Positions 1 to 7,316 of a DNA stretch of 10,765 nucleotides are shown in pieces. The stretch is from Lachnospiraceae bacterium UBA1729 (GTDB taxonomy: Bacteria; Bacillota; Clostridia; Lachnospirales; Lachnospiraceae): positions 1 to 10,765 of the forward strand of contig DCIJ01000069.1 in assembly GCA_002315945.1 (NCBI GenBank), in the 5' to 3' direction. The position numbers and the translations under genes were made by a program. Position 1 is the first letter of the stretch, and each line of letters opens with the position of its first letter. The notes beneath the pieces were generated by a model that saw only the letters and a program-made list of their open reading frames with translations, was not told where the DNA came from and ran no database searches.

Positions 1-626
1 CACTCAGTATTTGATGCTCTTTTATCAGAAATATCTTCGCTTTCTTTTCTGAGTGCTTCTTTTTTCCTGTATTTTTCTTTCTTTTGTTTTTCAATGTATT
101 CTTCTATCCTTTCAATCGGAAAATTTCCTTCTCTACAAAGTTCATAAAATAAATAAGCCAGCTCAGTTGCTTTTTCATCCTCATGGTCAACCTTCTCAAT
201 CAGAAATTCTCCCAAACGAATAATATCACTTTTAGTTTTACATTCTGAAAAATCAAAAATGAATTGTATTCGCTTTGTCTCCAATTCGAAATACACAAAT
301 TCCGGACTTAATACCAGCTGTAATCCATCCATCAGATATTTTTCCATATCATTAACCACCTGGATTAGCTGCTCCATAATGTTTTCCAAATCCGCATATT
401 GTATTTTCTTTGCTGCATATACACTTGTTAAATCATGTCCGCCTGTAATGTCATACTCGATATTACTGCATCCATCTGCACAAACTATGGCACATTTTAC
501 CAGTTCCTTAATATATCCCTTTATGGCAATCTGCCCTGCAAAACTATTTAGAACCGCTTCATTTACTGTGTGAATAATCAAATATGTACTTTTCAATTGT
601 CTTTCATACTGAATTGTTCCTGTCAT
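1..626 (-). CDS. DUF6382-type protein, N-terminal part (partial; FHA domain expected beyond window)
   Basis: This is an open frame of 208 codons that starts at ATG 626 behind a good ribosome binding site (GGAGAAGG, about 4 bases before the ATG) and runs off the left edge without a stop. The visible protein begins MTGTIQYERQLKSTYLII and contains a YDITGGHDL segment (about residues 58-66), typical of the globular N-terminal domain I know as DUF6382. From about residue 165 it becomes a Lys/Glu-rich linker (IEKQKKEKYRKKEALRKE). In related clostridial Tad loci, proteins with this start and linker usually end in a phosphothreonine-binding FHA domain; that part lies outside the window, so the FHA domain is an inference. 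There is no signal peptide or membrane helix in the visible part, so it should be cytoplasmic. It is the last gene in view of the Tad operon, 21 bases after the TadE-like gene. A role in regulating the pilus motor through Ser/Thr kinase signalling is possible but unproven. Confidence 0.72.
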   Translation of the reverse strand, partial: MTGTIQYERQLKSTYLIIHTVNEAVLNSFAGQIAIKGYIKELVKCAIVCADGCSNIEYDITGGHDLTSVYAAKKIQYADLENIMEQLIQVVNDMEKYLMDGLQLVLSPEFVYFELETKRIQFIFDFSECKTKSDIIRLGEFLIEKVDHEDEKATELAYLFYELCREGNFPIERIEEYIEKQKKEKYRKKEALRKESEDISDKRASNTE

Positions 627-647
627 TCCCTTCTCCTACTGTGATTA

Positions 648-1073
648 CTATGATGAACTAACATGGGAAATGGAGTTCTTAATATTTCTGACAAATAGTA
701 CTGGTTCATAACAATCTGCTATCTGTCTGACATTTAGTTCCCAGTTACTCTGATATATCCATGCAGCCAATGTATTCATCTGAATCTTTCCATTTACCTG
801 AACGTCCCGCCCTATTGACATGGAAACATCTTCTTTGCAGGCAACAACTCGTGATTTAATTGATTCCAGATATTTTCCCTGAGACTTTACACTTTTTTCT
901 CCCTCTTCCAAAGTTCGTTCTGCAATTAAAGCTGTCACGTAACATCCCTGTATTAGCGTCAAATTATCATATAGAAAAACAGCCAGATAGCACAGATTAC
1001 AGATTAAGAAGATGACAAAGGGCATAATAAGTGACATTTCTAAAGTCAGATATCCTTTTTCTCGAAATTTCAT
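648..1073 (-). CDS. tadE: TadE-like pseudopilin (minimal form)
   Basis: The protein has 141 residues. It begins with a short basic leader followed by a class III prepilin motif: MKFREKG, then YLTLE. Cleavage after Gly7 would put Glu12 at +5, as prepilin peptidases prefer. A hydrophobic helix follows (about residues 13-35), and then a polar extracytoplasmic domain with no recognisable enzyme motif. The length fits TadE-family minor pilins (usually 120-200 residues). The start ATG at 1073 overlaps the stop of the upstream peptidase as ATGA, which implies translational coupling; an AGGTGG sequence lies about 10 bases upstream. The likely role is a membrane-anchored minor pilin that helps initiate or cap the Flp fibre. 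TadE versus TadF cannot be decided from the sequence alone. Confidence 0.8.
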   Translation of the reverse strand: MKFREKGYLTLEMSLIMPFVIFLICNLCYLAVFLYDNLTLIQGCYVTALIAERTLEEGEKSVKSQGKYLESIKSRVVACKEDVSMSIGRDVQVNGKIQMNTLAAWIYQSNWELNVRQIADCYEPVLFVRNIKNSISHVSSS

Positions 1074-1498
1074 AGACAGCTAACCACCTCTTCTAATACA
1101 TAGGCAAGTAAAATAAAAGGGACAAAGGGCAATTGCGTTTTTACTGATATTTTTTTCATTAGTACCAATATCACACTCATTGCCCCAGTAATAAATAAAG
1201 CGACAAGAAATATTCCCATGGAACTCTTTCCAACCCAGGAGCTTATTGCAAGAAATACTGCCCCATCCCCCAGCCCAACACCTCCTCCAGTAATTTTATT
1301 CAGTATACAGATTAGTACTGCTATTAATACTCCATACACTATTTCCAATACTGAATTTTTTTGGACTATCCATAAAATAATTCCCCCAAAAAACATACCT
1401 ATACAGGGAGCAATATATATATTTCTACTTTTGACATCCTCTACAGACATGAAGAATAAAAAAACAGTTACAATGCATTTTATCCACATCGACTGCAT
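1070..1498 (-). CDS. Prepilin peptidase, A24 family (second copy in the operon)
   Basis: The protein is 142 residues, almost entirely membrane-embedded, and matches a minimal TadV/CpaA-type aspartic prepilin peptidase without the N-terminal methylase domain. The two expected catalytic aspartates are visible: Asp21 in SVEDVKSRNIY at the end of the first helix, and Asp78 in GGGVGLGDGAVF (GxGD motif). They are 57 residues apart, as in the family. The residue after the usual GD is unusual: most members read GD(V/I/M)K, here GDGA. The start at ATG 1498 is supported by a strong AGGAGG nine bases upstream and overlaps the preceding pseudopilin gene by 19 bases. It would cut class III leaders after glycine at the inner face of the membrane. 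Its neighbours are two pseudopilins, so a division of labour with the peptidase that opens the operon is plausible. Confidence 0.85.
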   Translation of the reverse strand: MQSMWIKCIVTVFLFFMSVEDVKSRNIYIAPCIGMFFGGIILWIVQKNSVLEIVYGVLIAVLICILNKITGGGVGLGDGAVFLAISSWVGKSSMGIFLVALFITGAMSVILVLMKKISVKTQLPFVPFILLAYVLEEVVSCL

Positions 1499-2481
1499 GG
1501 TCCCAATCCTCCTGCTTCAGACAACGGTATCCTTCTTACGTCTCTCTTTATTCCACTACAAAAAACAGAAGAATGATATCTGTTCCCATGATTTGTAATA
1601 TATATATTTCCTTCACAGGTCTTTCCACAAACCTCACAGGGATAGTACTTTTCTCCCCATTTGTTTCTTTTCGCATTTACCTGAGAAATATTAACTGGAC
1701 TTATGGATGGATTAAGATAACTGCATGTAGCATCTTTGTGATATACAACGCCTTCTTTTGCAACATATACCATCTCTTCTGCAGCCATATCCTTTTTCTG
1801 AGATATAAAATTATTAATGTCATATCCCGTCCAGGCCTTCATACAGCATCTGTTACACAATTTCATATCAGGAAAGCCCAACAGCTTAATTATGGGAGAA
1901 ACAGAATAGCTCAGAGTAACATCTATTACATCCTCACCATTATTTTCTAATATATTGAAGGCCTGCTTTATTCCGTCAGCACCTCCAACTATTAATGATC
2001 TGTCTAAATAAGCTGTTCCGGCTCTTCTTTTTACCTGATTGCATATTCCTATTGAAGAAATTGCTGCACTGCTATCTGCAATTTCATATGCACCAGCTGC
2101 CTTGGTCGAACAATGTAATGCATATGATCGAACTGCTGCCTGCGATACTTCCTGGTGTAAGGCTGCCTCTACAGAACTATGAATAGAGAAAATGCTTAGT
2201 ACAGAAATATAGTTGATACAAAAAAATAGAAATAGAGGTAATACCATCGAACACTCTGCTGTTATTCCTCCGAAAGAAGCCCGATAAGGTGCTGTTTTTC
2301 CAGGCACCTTTTTACCGAATATTACTACAGAATGAGGTAGAGACATGATGATTTGGGAGAATAATTCTATTCGACCGGTAATCATTATGAAGACCCAATT
2401 CTTTAGGGGAATTTGAACTGATGCCTTATACTTTGTAAGATTTTGGTTACCTAAAGAAAATGTGCTTAGATAAAACAACAC
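1480..2481 (-). CDS. TadE-like pseudopilin with C-terminal tandem Cys/His modules
   Basis: The protein has 333 residues. Residues 71-100 carry a TadE-type prepilin motif: Gly71, then GITAE with Glu76 at +5, then the hydrophobic stretch MVLPLFLFFCIN. The middle domain ends in a KAWTGYD segment (215-221) common in clostridial TadE-like proteins. The C-terminus has two related modules (about 238-286 and 293-332), each with Tyr-His, a Cys about five residues later and a closing PCxxC-G. They could bind metal or form disulfides outside the cell. The start is GTG 2481, chosen because AAAGGAG lies nine bases upstream; TTG 2478 is equally placed. ATG 2346 (residue 46) lacks a ribosome binding site. 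The resulting leader of about 71 residues is far longer than the usual 6-25, so the true start is uncertain. The stop lies inside the next gene. It is probably a minor pilin or tip protein. Confidence 0.78.
   Translation of the reverse strand: MLFYLSTFSLGNQNLTKYKASVQIPLKNWVFIMITGRIELFSQIIMSLPHSVVIFGKKVPGKTAPYRASFGGITAECSMVLPLFLFFCINYISVLSIFSIHSSVEAALHQEVSQAAVRSYALHCSTKAAGAYEIADSSAAISSIGICNQVKRRAGTAYLDRSLIVGGADGIKQAFNILENNGEDVIDVTLSYSVSPIIKLLGFPDMKLCNRCCMKAWTGYDINNFISQKKDMAAEEMVYVAKEGVVYHKDATCSYLNPSISPVNISQVNAKRNKWGEKYYPCEVCGKTCEGNIYITNHGNRYHSSVFCSGIKRDVRRIPLSEAGGLGPCSRCG
1486..1770 (-). repeat. Two diverged tandem Cys/His protein modules
   Basis: At protein level, residues 238-286 and 293-332 of the pseudopilin share the pattern (V/I)Y-x(4)-G-x(2)-YH-x(4)-C-S, then a spacer with an (I)-x-(L/Q) core, then PC-x(2)-C-G. 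Module 1 has Cys253, Cys282 and Cys285 with His248; module 2 has Cys308, Cys329 and Cys332 with His303. The spacing of one Cys plus CxxC plus an upstream His resembles a small zinc-binding fold, but disulfide bonding outside the cell is equally possible. A similar short module occurs at the C-terminus of some other secreted Firmicute proteins, as far as I recall. Confidence 0.65.
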
Positions 2482-2502
2482 CCAATCCGACTCCTTTCAC
2501 TA

Positions 2503-3912
2503 TTATTTTTGATATCCTACTGTTTTTGTAATATTTACTGTTCCTCCATATCCTGATTTGGCATACATTTCTACCGTAAAATCATGTAAACACTGATTTA
2601 ATCTGAAACTGCTTCTACCCTCTGCCTTTCTAACATCCATCTCGATTATGTCCATAAATCTTTGATTTCGATTTTCTTTAGAAGTCAATGCCAAAAAGCT
2701 TTTTAGATAGTCATCGTAACTCATTCCTCCACAGTCTTTGCCTGATCCAAAGGTCATTCCCAGTGCACCCTCAAGTCCTGTGCTCCAACTACTATCACTT
2801 TTTACTAGTGGAATGTGTTTTCCTGACAGAAGTCCTCTAATGTCGGCTATGCTCTCCGCATAACTCCAGGCCAATAATGCAAGCCATTTTAAGGGTTCTT
2901 CAAGGTTAGGATTCAGCATAAGTACAGAGATGGCCAATACAAGTGCTTCTACCTGTGCTTTTTTTGATCCACAGCCACATAGATAAGAAAAGTTGTAAAA
3001 CTCACGAATTGCCAGAATCTTTTTTAGAACGGCCAATAGATTTTCGTCATCATATCCTGACCCATTAATTATGTATTCAATCTGATACTGTAAGACAGAA
3101 TTTGGCTTTATTTTCGTATAGCGCCCACTTTTTTCCATAATGTAGTTCTGAAACATAATATCTTCAGCCAAATTTGGATCTTCAGGTCCCTGTATAAATC
3201 CATTTCTGTCTGTGTATCCCCTGCAGGAAATATAATCACTAGTATTAATATGTATTCCAGAGATGCCATTAACTTTCCCTGCAGTCATTCCAAGCAAAGA
3301 ACCTTTGTTGTCTCTATAACTTTTTGCAGTCTGATGAGGTTTCTCAAAATGAATCTTTCTTCCTTTTGGATCCTTTAGTTTTTCTTCTTCCTTTCTAAGT
3401 GTCTCCTCATTCTTTGCCCAGGCTTCATTTACTTTTCCTTCATCAAAGCTGATTTTTTGAGCTGGTTCAAAATAGGAGCCGATTTCCTTTACATCTTCTA
3501 TACCGTATTTACTGTATAAATAATTTAGTGCTTCTCGTTCAAGTACTGCTCCATCATTATCCGAAGCAGCACTTGCTTCTAATACAACAGCATCTACTGC
3601 GCTCATTTCTAAATGATCTCTCATAATTTTTGATTTGAGTGTAAAGGGTATTTTGAAATTAGAATCCATATAATCAACAATATGATTTTCCAGAAGAGTG
3701 TCCCCACTCTTATCAGTTCCATAAGAAGTATCTATAAATAGCAGATCATATTGTTCAAAGAGCTCTCTGCTATACTCTGCCAATGCAGATTGTGTAGCCA
3801 TATCTGCAACACACTCTGTCTGAAACCTGATAGAATTGCTCCTTGCTGAATTAATCACAACAGTAAGCATTGATATTATTACCACTAGAACCAGTGATAG
3901 AAATACAGTCAT
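2503..3912 (-). CDS. DUF5702-type pseudopilin-like protein
   Basis: The protein has 469 residues from ATG 3912. The N-terminus MTVFLSLVLVVIISMLTVVINSAR is a pilin-like hydrophobic helix. It is followed by a long extracytoplasmic region with the segment FEQYDLLFIDTSYG (about residues 52-65), which I recognise as typical of DUF5702 proteins in clostridial Tad loci. There is no second membrane helix, so it should be anchored by the N-terminus only. The +5 Glu of true Tad pilins is absent. The start is uncertain: homologues normally have a short Lys-rich leader before (G)(S)xTVFLSL, and here the in-frame codons upstream of ATG 3912 encode EIKRNNILVKSSGV but contain no ATG, GTG or TTG. Only a weak GGGG lies before the ATG, 14 bases after the flp stop, so reinitiation is likely. 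The gene ends in three consecutive stop codons. The function is unknown; a large minor pilin or adhesive tip is the best guess. Confidence 0.75.
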   Translation of the reverse strand: MTVFLSLVLVVIISMLTVVINSARSNSIRFQTECVADMATQSALAEYSRELFEQYDLLFIDTSYGTDKSGDTLLENHIVDYMDSNFKIPFTLKSKIMRDHLEMSAVDAVVLEASAASDNDGAVLEREALNYLYSKYGIEDVKEIGSYFEPAQKISFDEGKVNEAWAKNEETLRKEEEKLKDPKGRKIHFEKPHQTAKSYRDNKGSLLGMTAGKVNGISGIHINTSDYISCRGYTDRNGFIQGPEDPNLAEDIMFQNYIMEKSGRYTKIKPNSVLQYQIEYIINGSGYDDENLLAVLKKILAIREFYNFSYLCGCGSKKAQVEALVLAISVLMLNPNLEEPLKWLALLAWSYAESIADIRGLLSGKHIPLVKSDSSWSTGLEGALGMTFGSGKDCGGMSYDDYLKSFLALTSKENRNQRFMDIIEMDVRKAEGRSSFRLNQCLHDFTVEMYAKSGYGGTVNITKTVGYQK

Positions 3913-3926
3913 TACCCCGGAGGATT

Positions 3927-4118
3927 TTACGAGTATATTGTTGCGCTTGATCTCATGATTGCAGAAAATACATTGTTTACCAAAGTTGTTAACTGTTCTT
4001 TGAAAATAATAACCAGAGATATCAGAACCACAATTATTAAAATAAGCTCTACTGTTCCTAAGCCATCCTCTTTTTGAAAAAAATCTCTAATACACGAATT
4101 TAGTTTTTTGATTAACAT
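3927..4118 (-). CDS. flp: Flp-type pilin (Flp1 family, type IVb)
   Basis: The protein has 63 residues, the usual size of a Flp prepilin. A charged leader (MLIKKLNSCIRDFFQKEDG) ends in Gly19; cleavage there leaves LGTVE with Glu24 at +5, followed by the hydrophobic helix LILIIVVLISLVIIF (25-39) and a short polar tail. This GTVELILIIVVL form is characteristic of Firmicute Flp pilins. It should be the major subunit of the pilus fibre. The start at ATG 4118 is preceded by GAGAGGGAAAGG. It sits 21 bases after tadC, with no visible promoter or terminator of its own, so it appears to be transcribed with the assembly genes. That is worth noting for a major subunit, which is often boosted separately. 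Confidence 0.9.
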   Translation of the reverse strand: MLIKKLNSCIRDFFQKEDGLGTVELILIIVVLISLVIIFKEQLTTLVNNVFSAIMRSSATIYS

Positions 4119-4139
4119 ACCTTTCCCTCTCTTTATTTT

Positions 4140-5375
4140 TTATAATCCAAAAGATGTAAATGCTGGAATCATTATGACGGCCATAACCATAATCAACATT
4201 AGCATCATCGGAGCCAGGAGCTTTGTACCGGCCTGCTCCCCTCGAATTTTTGCCTTTGCTTTTCTTTCCCTCAATGCATCCTTTGTTTCCTCTTTTAATG
4301 CTTCTTTTAAACCAAAACTTCCACGCCTGCTACCCTGAATTATTAACGATGTTAATTTTGTTATCTGTGGAATATGACATCTTATCGCCAGATTTTTCAA
4401 AGCTTCTATTTCTGACACTCCCGATTCCATTTCACGACAGGTTAACACAATTTCTTTGTGTAATGGATTTGGTTTGCTTTCATCTAAATTCTCATATGTG
4501 TTTCCTAGTCGTTTGAACGAAGCCGATACCGTCATGCCAGCTCCCATATACATAGCTAACCTGGATATTACCTCAGGATATGTCATTTCCATCTCCATCC
4601 TGATTCTGTCTTCCTCTTTTTTTTCTTCTTCCTTTCGCCCTATTATCACAGCCAGAATTAATAAACTTCCTGCGAGGAATACCAATATCGATTTATTCTC
4701 ATTGGATTCTCTCCATACCAGTTGTTTTCCTTCAAAGCTTGATGGCAGCTCTACCTGATCCAGATGTCTTGTCTCTTTTTCCTCTTCCTGAATATAATCC
4801 TTTAATCTGGCTACGAATCCACTCATTTCATCCTTTGGATATACCCGAAGCTCTATCTGTTTTTGAGCGTTAAAAGACTGTTGAACATACTTTGCTGTAA
4901 TGTTTACAACAACATCTTTTCCTTCCTTTGGAATTACATCACCCAGTTTTCCTTCTCTATCTATTATCCTGGCGTCGTCTGAATCATAGGATAATACAAA
5001 GGGATATCCTTCTATCTCAGTCTTAAAGGACAAATCTTTATCTATTCTTGATTTGTCATTCTCTCCAAGAATTAGTTCTGGCAAGGTATTTGACAACTCG
5101 CTCCAAAGCACATCCAGCTCTTCGGGCTTGTATTCCAGGGCCCCCACCTGAATGTTGATTTCCTTTTGCTCATCCTCAAATTCCAAATGACACTTAAACT
5201 CCTTGTCCATAGAATTGGGGGATTCTCTATTAATCGCTTCTATCGGCGGACTATTCTTGGATAGGAGATACTGAACTTCACAAAACAAAGTCAGTATTAG
5301 TGTAATTGTAAATATCACAACTACTCTTTTAATTGTCACATCCTTAACATATTCTCTTATTTCTTCTGAATTCAT
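4140..5375 (-). CDS. tadC: TadC-like platform protein with large extracytoplasmic insert (type II secretion F domain)
   Basis: The protein has 411 residues, longer than a usual TadC (about 300). The C-terminal half is the classic part: a membrane helix (about 229-246), a cytoplasmic T2SSF-type helical domain (about 265-345, with YPEVISRLAMYMGAGMTVSASF), and a final helix with APMMLMLIMVMAVIMIPAF (388-406). It should form the inner-membrane platform with TadB and contact the TadA ATPase. The N-terminal half is unusual: one membrane helix (about 17-38) followed by about 190 residues that topology places outside the cell. Residues about 108-163 (IDKDLSF, SYDSDDARIIDREGKL, VVVNITAKY) resemble a degenerate bacterial Ig-like domain. 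The start at ATG 5375 has AAGGGAAGG before it and lies eight bases after the tadB stop. The platform role is firm; the Ig-like reading is an inference. Confidence 0.88.
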   Translation of the reverse strand: MNSEEIREYVKDVTIKRVVVIFTITLILTLFCEVQYLLSKNSPPIEAINRESPNSMDKEFKCHLEFEDEQKEINIQVGALEYKPEELDVLWSELSNTLPELILGENDKSRIDKDLSFKTEIEGYPFVLSYDSDDARIIDREGKLGDVIPKEGKDVVVNITAKYVQQSFNAQKQIELRVYPKDEMSGFVARLKDYIQEEEKETRHLDQVELPSSFEGKQLVWRESNENKSILVFLAGSLLILAVIIGRKEEEKKEEDRIRMEMEMTYPEVISRLAMYMGAGMTVSASFKRLGNTYENLDESKPNPLHKEIVLTCREMESGVSEIEALKNLAIRCHIPQITKLTSLIIQGSRRGSFGLKEALKEETKDALRERKAKAKIRGEQAGTKLLAPMMLMLIMVMAVIMIPAFTSFGL

Positions 5376-5383
5376 ACCTTCCC

Positions 5384-6166
5384 TTATACCTTGATATCGA
5401 TTATTCTCTGAGCAATATATACAGACAAAAGATATATCCCCAATAAAATGCTCATAGTAATTATCCCAAAAGTATTATGATATAGGCTGTCAAAATATCC
5501 CGGACTGGAAAAGCTGATATATAGAATTATGATAAATGGAACAATGCTCATAATTCTTTGTTCCATAACCTTTCCTGCAATCAGTGTGGTTATTTCTATC
5601 TCCGTATCAACTTTTGCACTAATTATTTCACAGATATTTTCTATCATTTCGCGAAAATTTCCTCCTCCTCTCTTAGCTGTTGAGAAAACCTCTGCAAAAC
5701 TTTTTATATCTGATACCCCACTTCTATTTCCTAAGTCCATTAATATTTGTTCAAGCGTCAGATTGTTTTTTAGCTGCAGTTCCATTTTGTTCATTTCAAA
5801 ATATATGTCTGATTCTTTTCCATATATCAGTTCGACTTCCCTGCCTGCTTTGATAAATGCATTTTCCATGGAATTGCCAGCTTGTAAATTGGCTAATACA
5901 GCCTGTATCATATCCTTAAACTGTTTTTGTAATTCATTCTGTCTTCTAATGCACAATGTATTACCGTAGATGCATAGAAAGATATAAGTTGCAGGTATGG
6001 AAACAGTACAAATTGCTATACTTTGATAAAAGAAGTAAAGCATAATGCAGATTGTGATTAATCCGCCAATTCCATATTTCAATAACTCAATTACTGTATA
6101 CGAGTAAGTGCGATATTCCTGCCTGTTGGAGTTTTTCCTTATACGAAAGTTCATTTTTAAATTCAA
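5384..6166 (-). CDS. tadB: TadB-like platform protein (type II secretion F domain)
   Basis: The frame encodes about 260 residues. Two N-terminal membrane helices (around YGIGGLITICIMLYFFYQ and ATYIFLCIYG) precede a T2SSF domain with the segments MIQAVLANLQAGNSMENAF and STAKRGGGNFREMIENI, and two C-terminal helices end the protein. This is the standard TadB layout, and the protein should form the membrane platform with TadC. The start needs judgement. The frame is open to 6256 inside tadA, but GGAGG sits six bases before TTG 6166, giving a start with a good ribosome binding site. ATG 6154 (MNFRIRKN) is 18 bases from that site, and ATG 6187 has AAGG almost touching it. With TTG 6166, tadB overlaps the 3' end of tadA by 80 bases (68 with ATG 6154). 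Both frames encode family-typical sequence in the overlap. Confidence 0.87.
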   Translation of the reverse strand: MNLKMNFRIRKNSNRQEYRTYSYTVIELLKYGIGGLITICIMLYFFYQSIAICTVSIPATYIFLCIYGNTLCIRRQNELQKQFKDMIQAVLANLQAGNSMENAFIKAGREVELIYGKESDIYFEMNKMELQLKNNLTLEQILMDLGNRSGVSDIKSFAEVFSTAKRGGGNFREMIENICEIISAKVDTEIEITTLIAGKVMEQRIMSIVPFIIILYISFSSPGYFDSLYHNTFGIITMSILLGIYLLSVYIAQRIIDIKV

Positions 6167-7316
6167 GTTTTCCCTCCACCTTCTCATCCTTTTCTGTTGA
6201 GGTTTCTTCAAATTTATATATTGATTTTGTTTTAATCTCACCCTCTTCCATACCAAGTATCTCCACTATCTCCAACACCTTTCTGGTTTTATCTCTGAGT
6301 CTACCTAGATGTACTATAATATCTATTCCTGATGCTATCTGCTGTCTTATGGCCGTTAGTGGTAAGTCCATCCCCATTAGCACCATTGTTTCTAATCTTG
6401 AAAGCATGTCTCTTGCTGAGTTTGCATGACCCGTCGATATGGATCCATCGTGCCCTGTATTCATTGCCTGCAGCAGATCAAGTGCTTCTGCACCTCTAAC
6501 TTCGCCAACAATGATCCGGTCTGGACGCATCCTTAAGCTGGTCTTAATCAGATCTCTAATGGTAATTGGGACGCTGCCTTCAGTATTTGCATTTCTTGTC
6601 TCCATGCGCACAAGATTTGGAATTTGTCTAATTTGAAGCTCGGCACTGTCCTCAATAGTAATTATTCTTTCTGTACTTGGAATAAAGTCTGATAATGCAT
6701 TCAGAAAAGTGGTTTTTCCTGATCCGGTTCCACCACTGATCAGAATGTTATATCCTCCCACAACCAGCAGTCGTAAGAAGTTGGCTGCATACTCTGGTAG
6801 GGAACCAATCTTAATTAAGGTTGGTATCCCTATTGGATCCTTTGGAAAACGTCGTATTGTTAATATTGGTCCATTTAGTGCTATTGGAGCCATAACCACA
6901 TTTACACGGGAGCCATCCTCCAGCCTTGCATCTACAATAGGGCTGGCTTCATTTACAGCTCTATTACATTTAGCTGCAATCTGTTGTATTACATCTTCAA
7001 GCTTCTCCTTCGAATCAAAATGCTCACTTCTTTCATATAATCGTCCTGCCTTTTCAATAAATATTGAATTCGGACCATTTATCATTATTTCTGTAATTTC
7101 CTCATCTTCCAGAAATTCCTGCAGTAAATCCAGCTTTCTTACTGTGTTGTACAGTTCTTTGCCCAGACGTATTTTGTCACGAATGCTGATATAATGGTCT
7201 TTACAATACTCGGCCATGGTATTTGCAATCAGCATTTCTATTTCTTCATCTGCAGGAGCTTTGGAATAATCTATTTTTTGATGTATTAGCCTAAGTATTT
7301 CATTTTTATCATCCAT
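6087..7316 (-). CDS. tadA: TadA/CpaF secretion ATPase
   Basis: The protein has 409 residues from ATG 7316 and is a complete TadA/CpaF-type hexameric ATPase that powers pilus assembly. Visible motifs are Walker A GGTGSGKTT (195-203), the Asp box TIEDSAEL (220-227), Walker B RPDRIIVGEVRG (264-275) and the His box GHDGSISTGHANS (288-300). The N-terminal domain contains the expected LEDEEITEIMINGP (69-82) and EDGSRVNVV segments. No catalytic residue is missing. The start is chosen at ATG 7316 because TGAGG lies six bases upstream; GTG 7328 would add four residues and is possible. The gene overlaps the end of tadZ by eight bases and its own 3' end contains the start of tadB. The C-terminal tail with KLEFKNELSYKEKLQQAGI is normal for the family. 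Confidence 0.95.
   Translation of the reverse strand: MDDKNEILRLIHQKIDYSKAPADEEIEMLIANTMAEYCKDHYISIRDKIRLGKELYNTVRKLDLLQEFLEDEEITEIMINGPNSIFIEKAGRLYERSEHFDSKEKLEDVIQQIAAKCNRAVNEASPIVDARLEDGSRVNVVMAPIALNGPILTIRRFPKDPIGIPTLIKIGSLPEYAANFLRLLVVGGYNILISGGTGSGKTTFLNALSDFIPSTERIITIEDSAELQIRQIPNLVRMETRNANTEGSVPITIRDLIKTSLRMRPDRIIVGEVRGAEALDLLQAMNTGHDGSISTGHANSARDMLSRLETMVLMGMDLPLTAIRQQIASGIDIIVHLGRLRDKTRKVLEIVEILGMEEGEIKTKSIYKFEETSTEKDEKVEGKLEFKNELSYKEKLQQAGISHLLVYSN

Noticed and set aside
259..573. Plus-strand open frame inside the DUF6382 gene
   Set aside because: Antisense shadow; no ribosome binding site, odd composition, and the minus strand encodes a coherent protein with a good start at 626.
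1218..1950. Plus-strand open frames opposite the second peptidase and the Cys-module pseudopilin
   Set aside because: They overlap well-supported minus-strand genes and show no family-like sequence.
4108..4758. Plus-strand open frames opposite tadC
   Set aside because: Antisense shadows of a clear T2SSF-domain gene; Phe/Ser/Leu-rich composition typical of antisense reading of Lys/Glu-rich proteins.
6167..6256. Longer tadB starting at TTG 6256
   Set aside because: Would extend the overlap with tadA to 170 bases and add a basic segment not expected in TadB; TTG 6166 with GGAGG is better placed.
6709..7194. 161-codon plus-strand open frame opposite tadA
   Set aside because: Antisense to the highly conserved ATPase; no independent signal.
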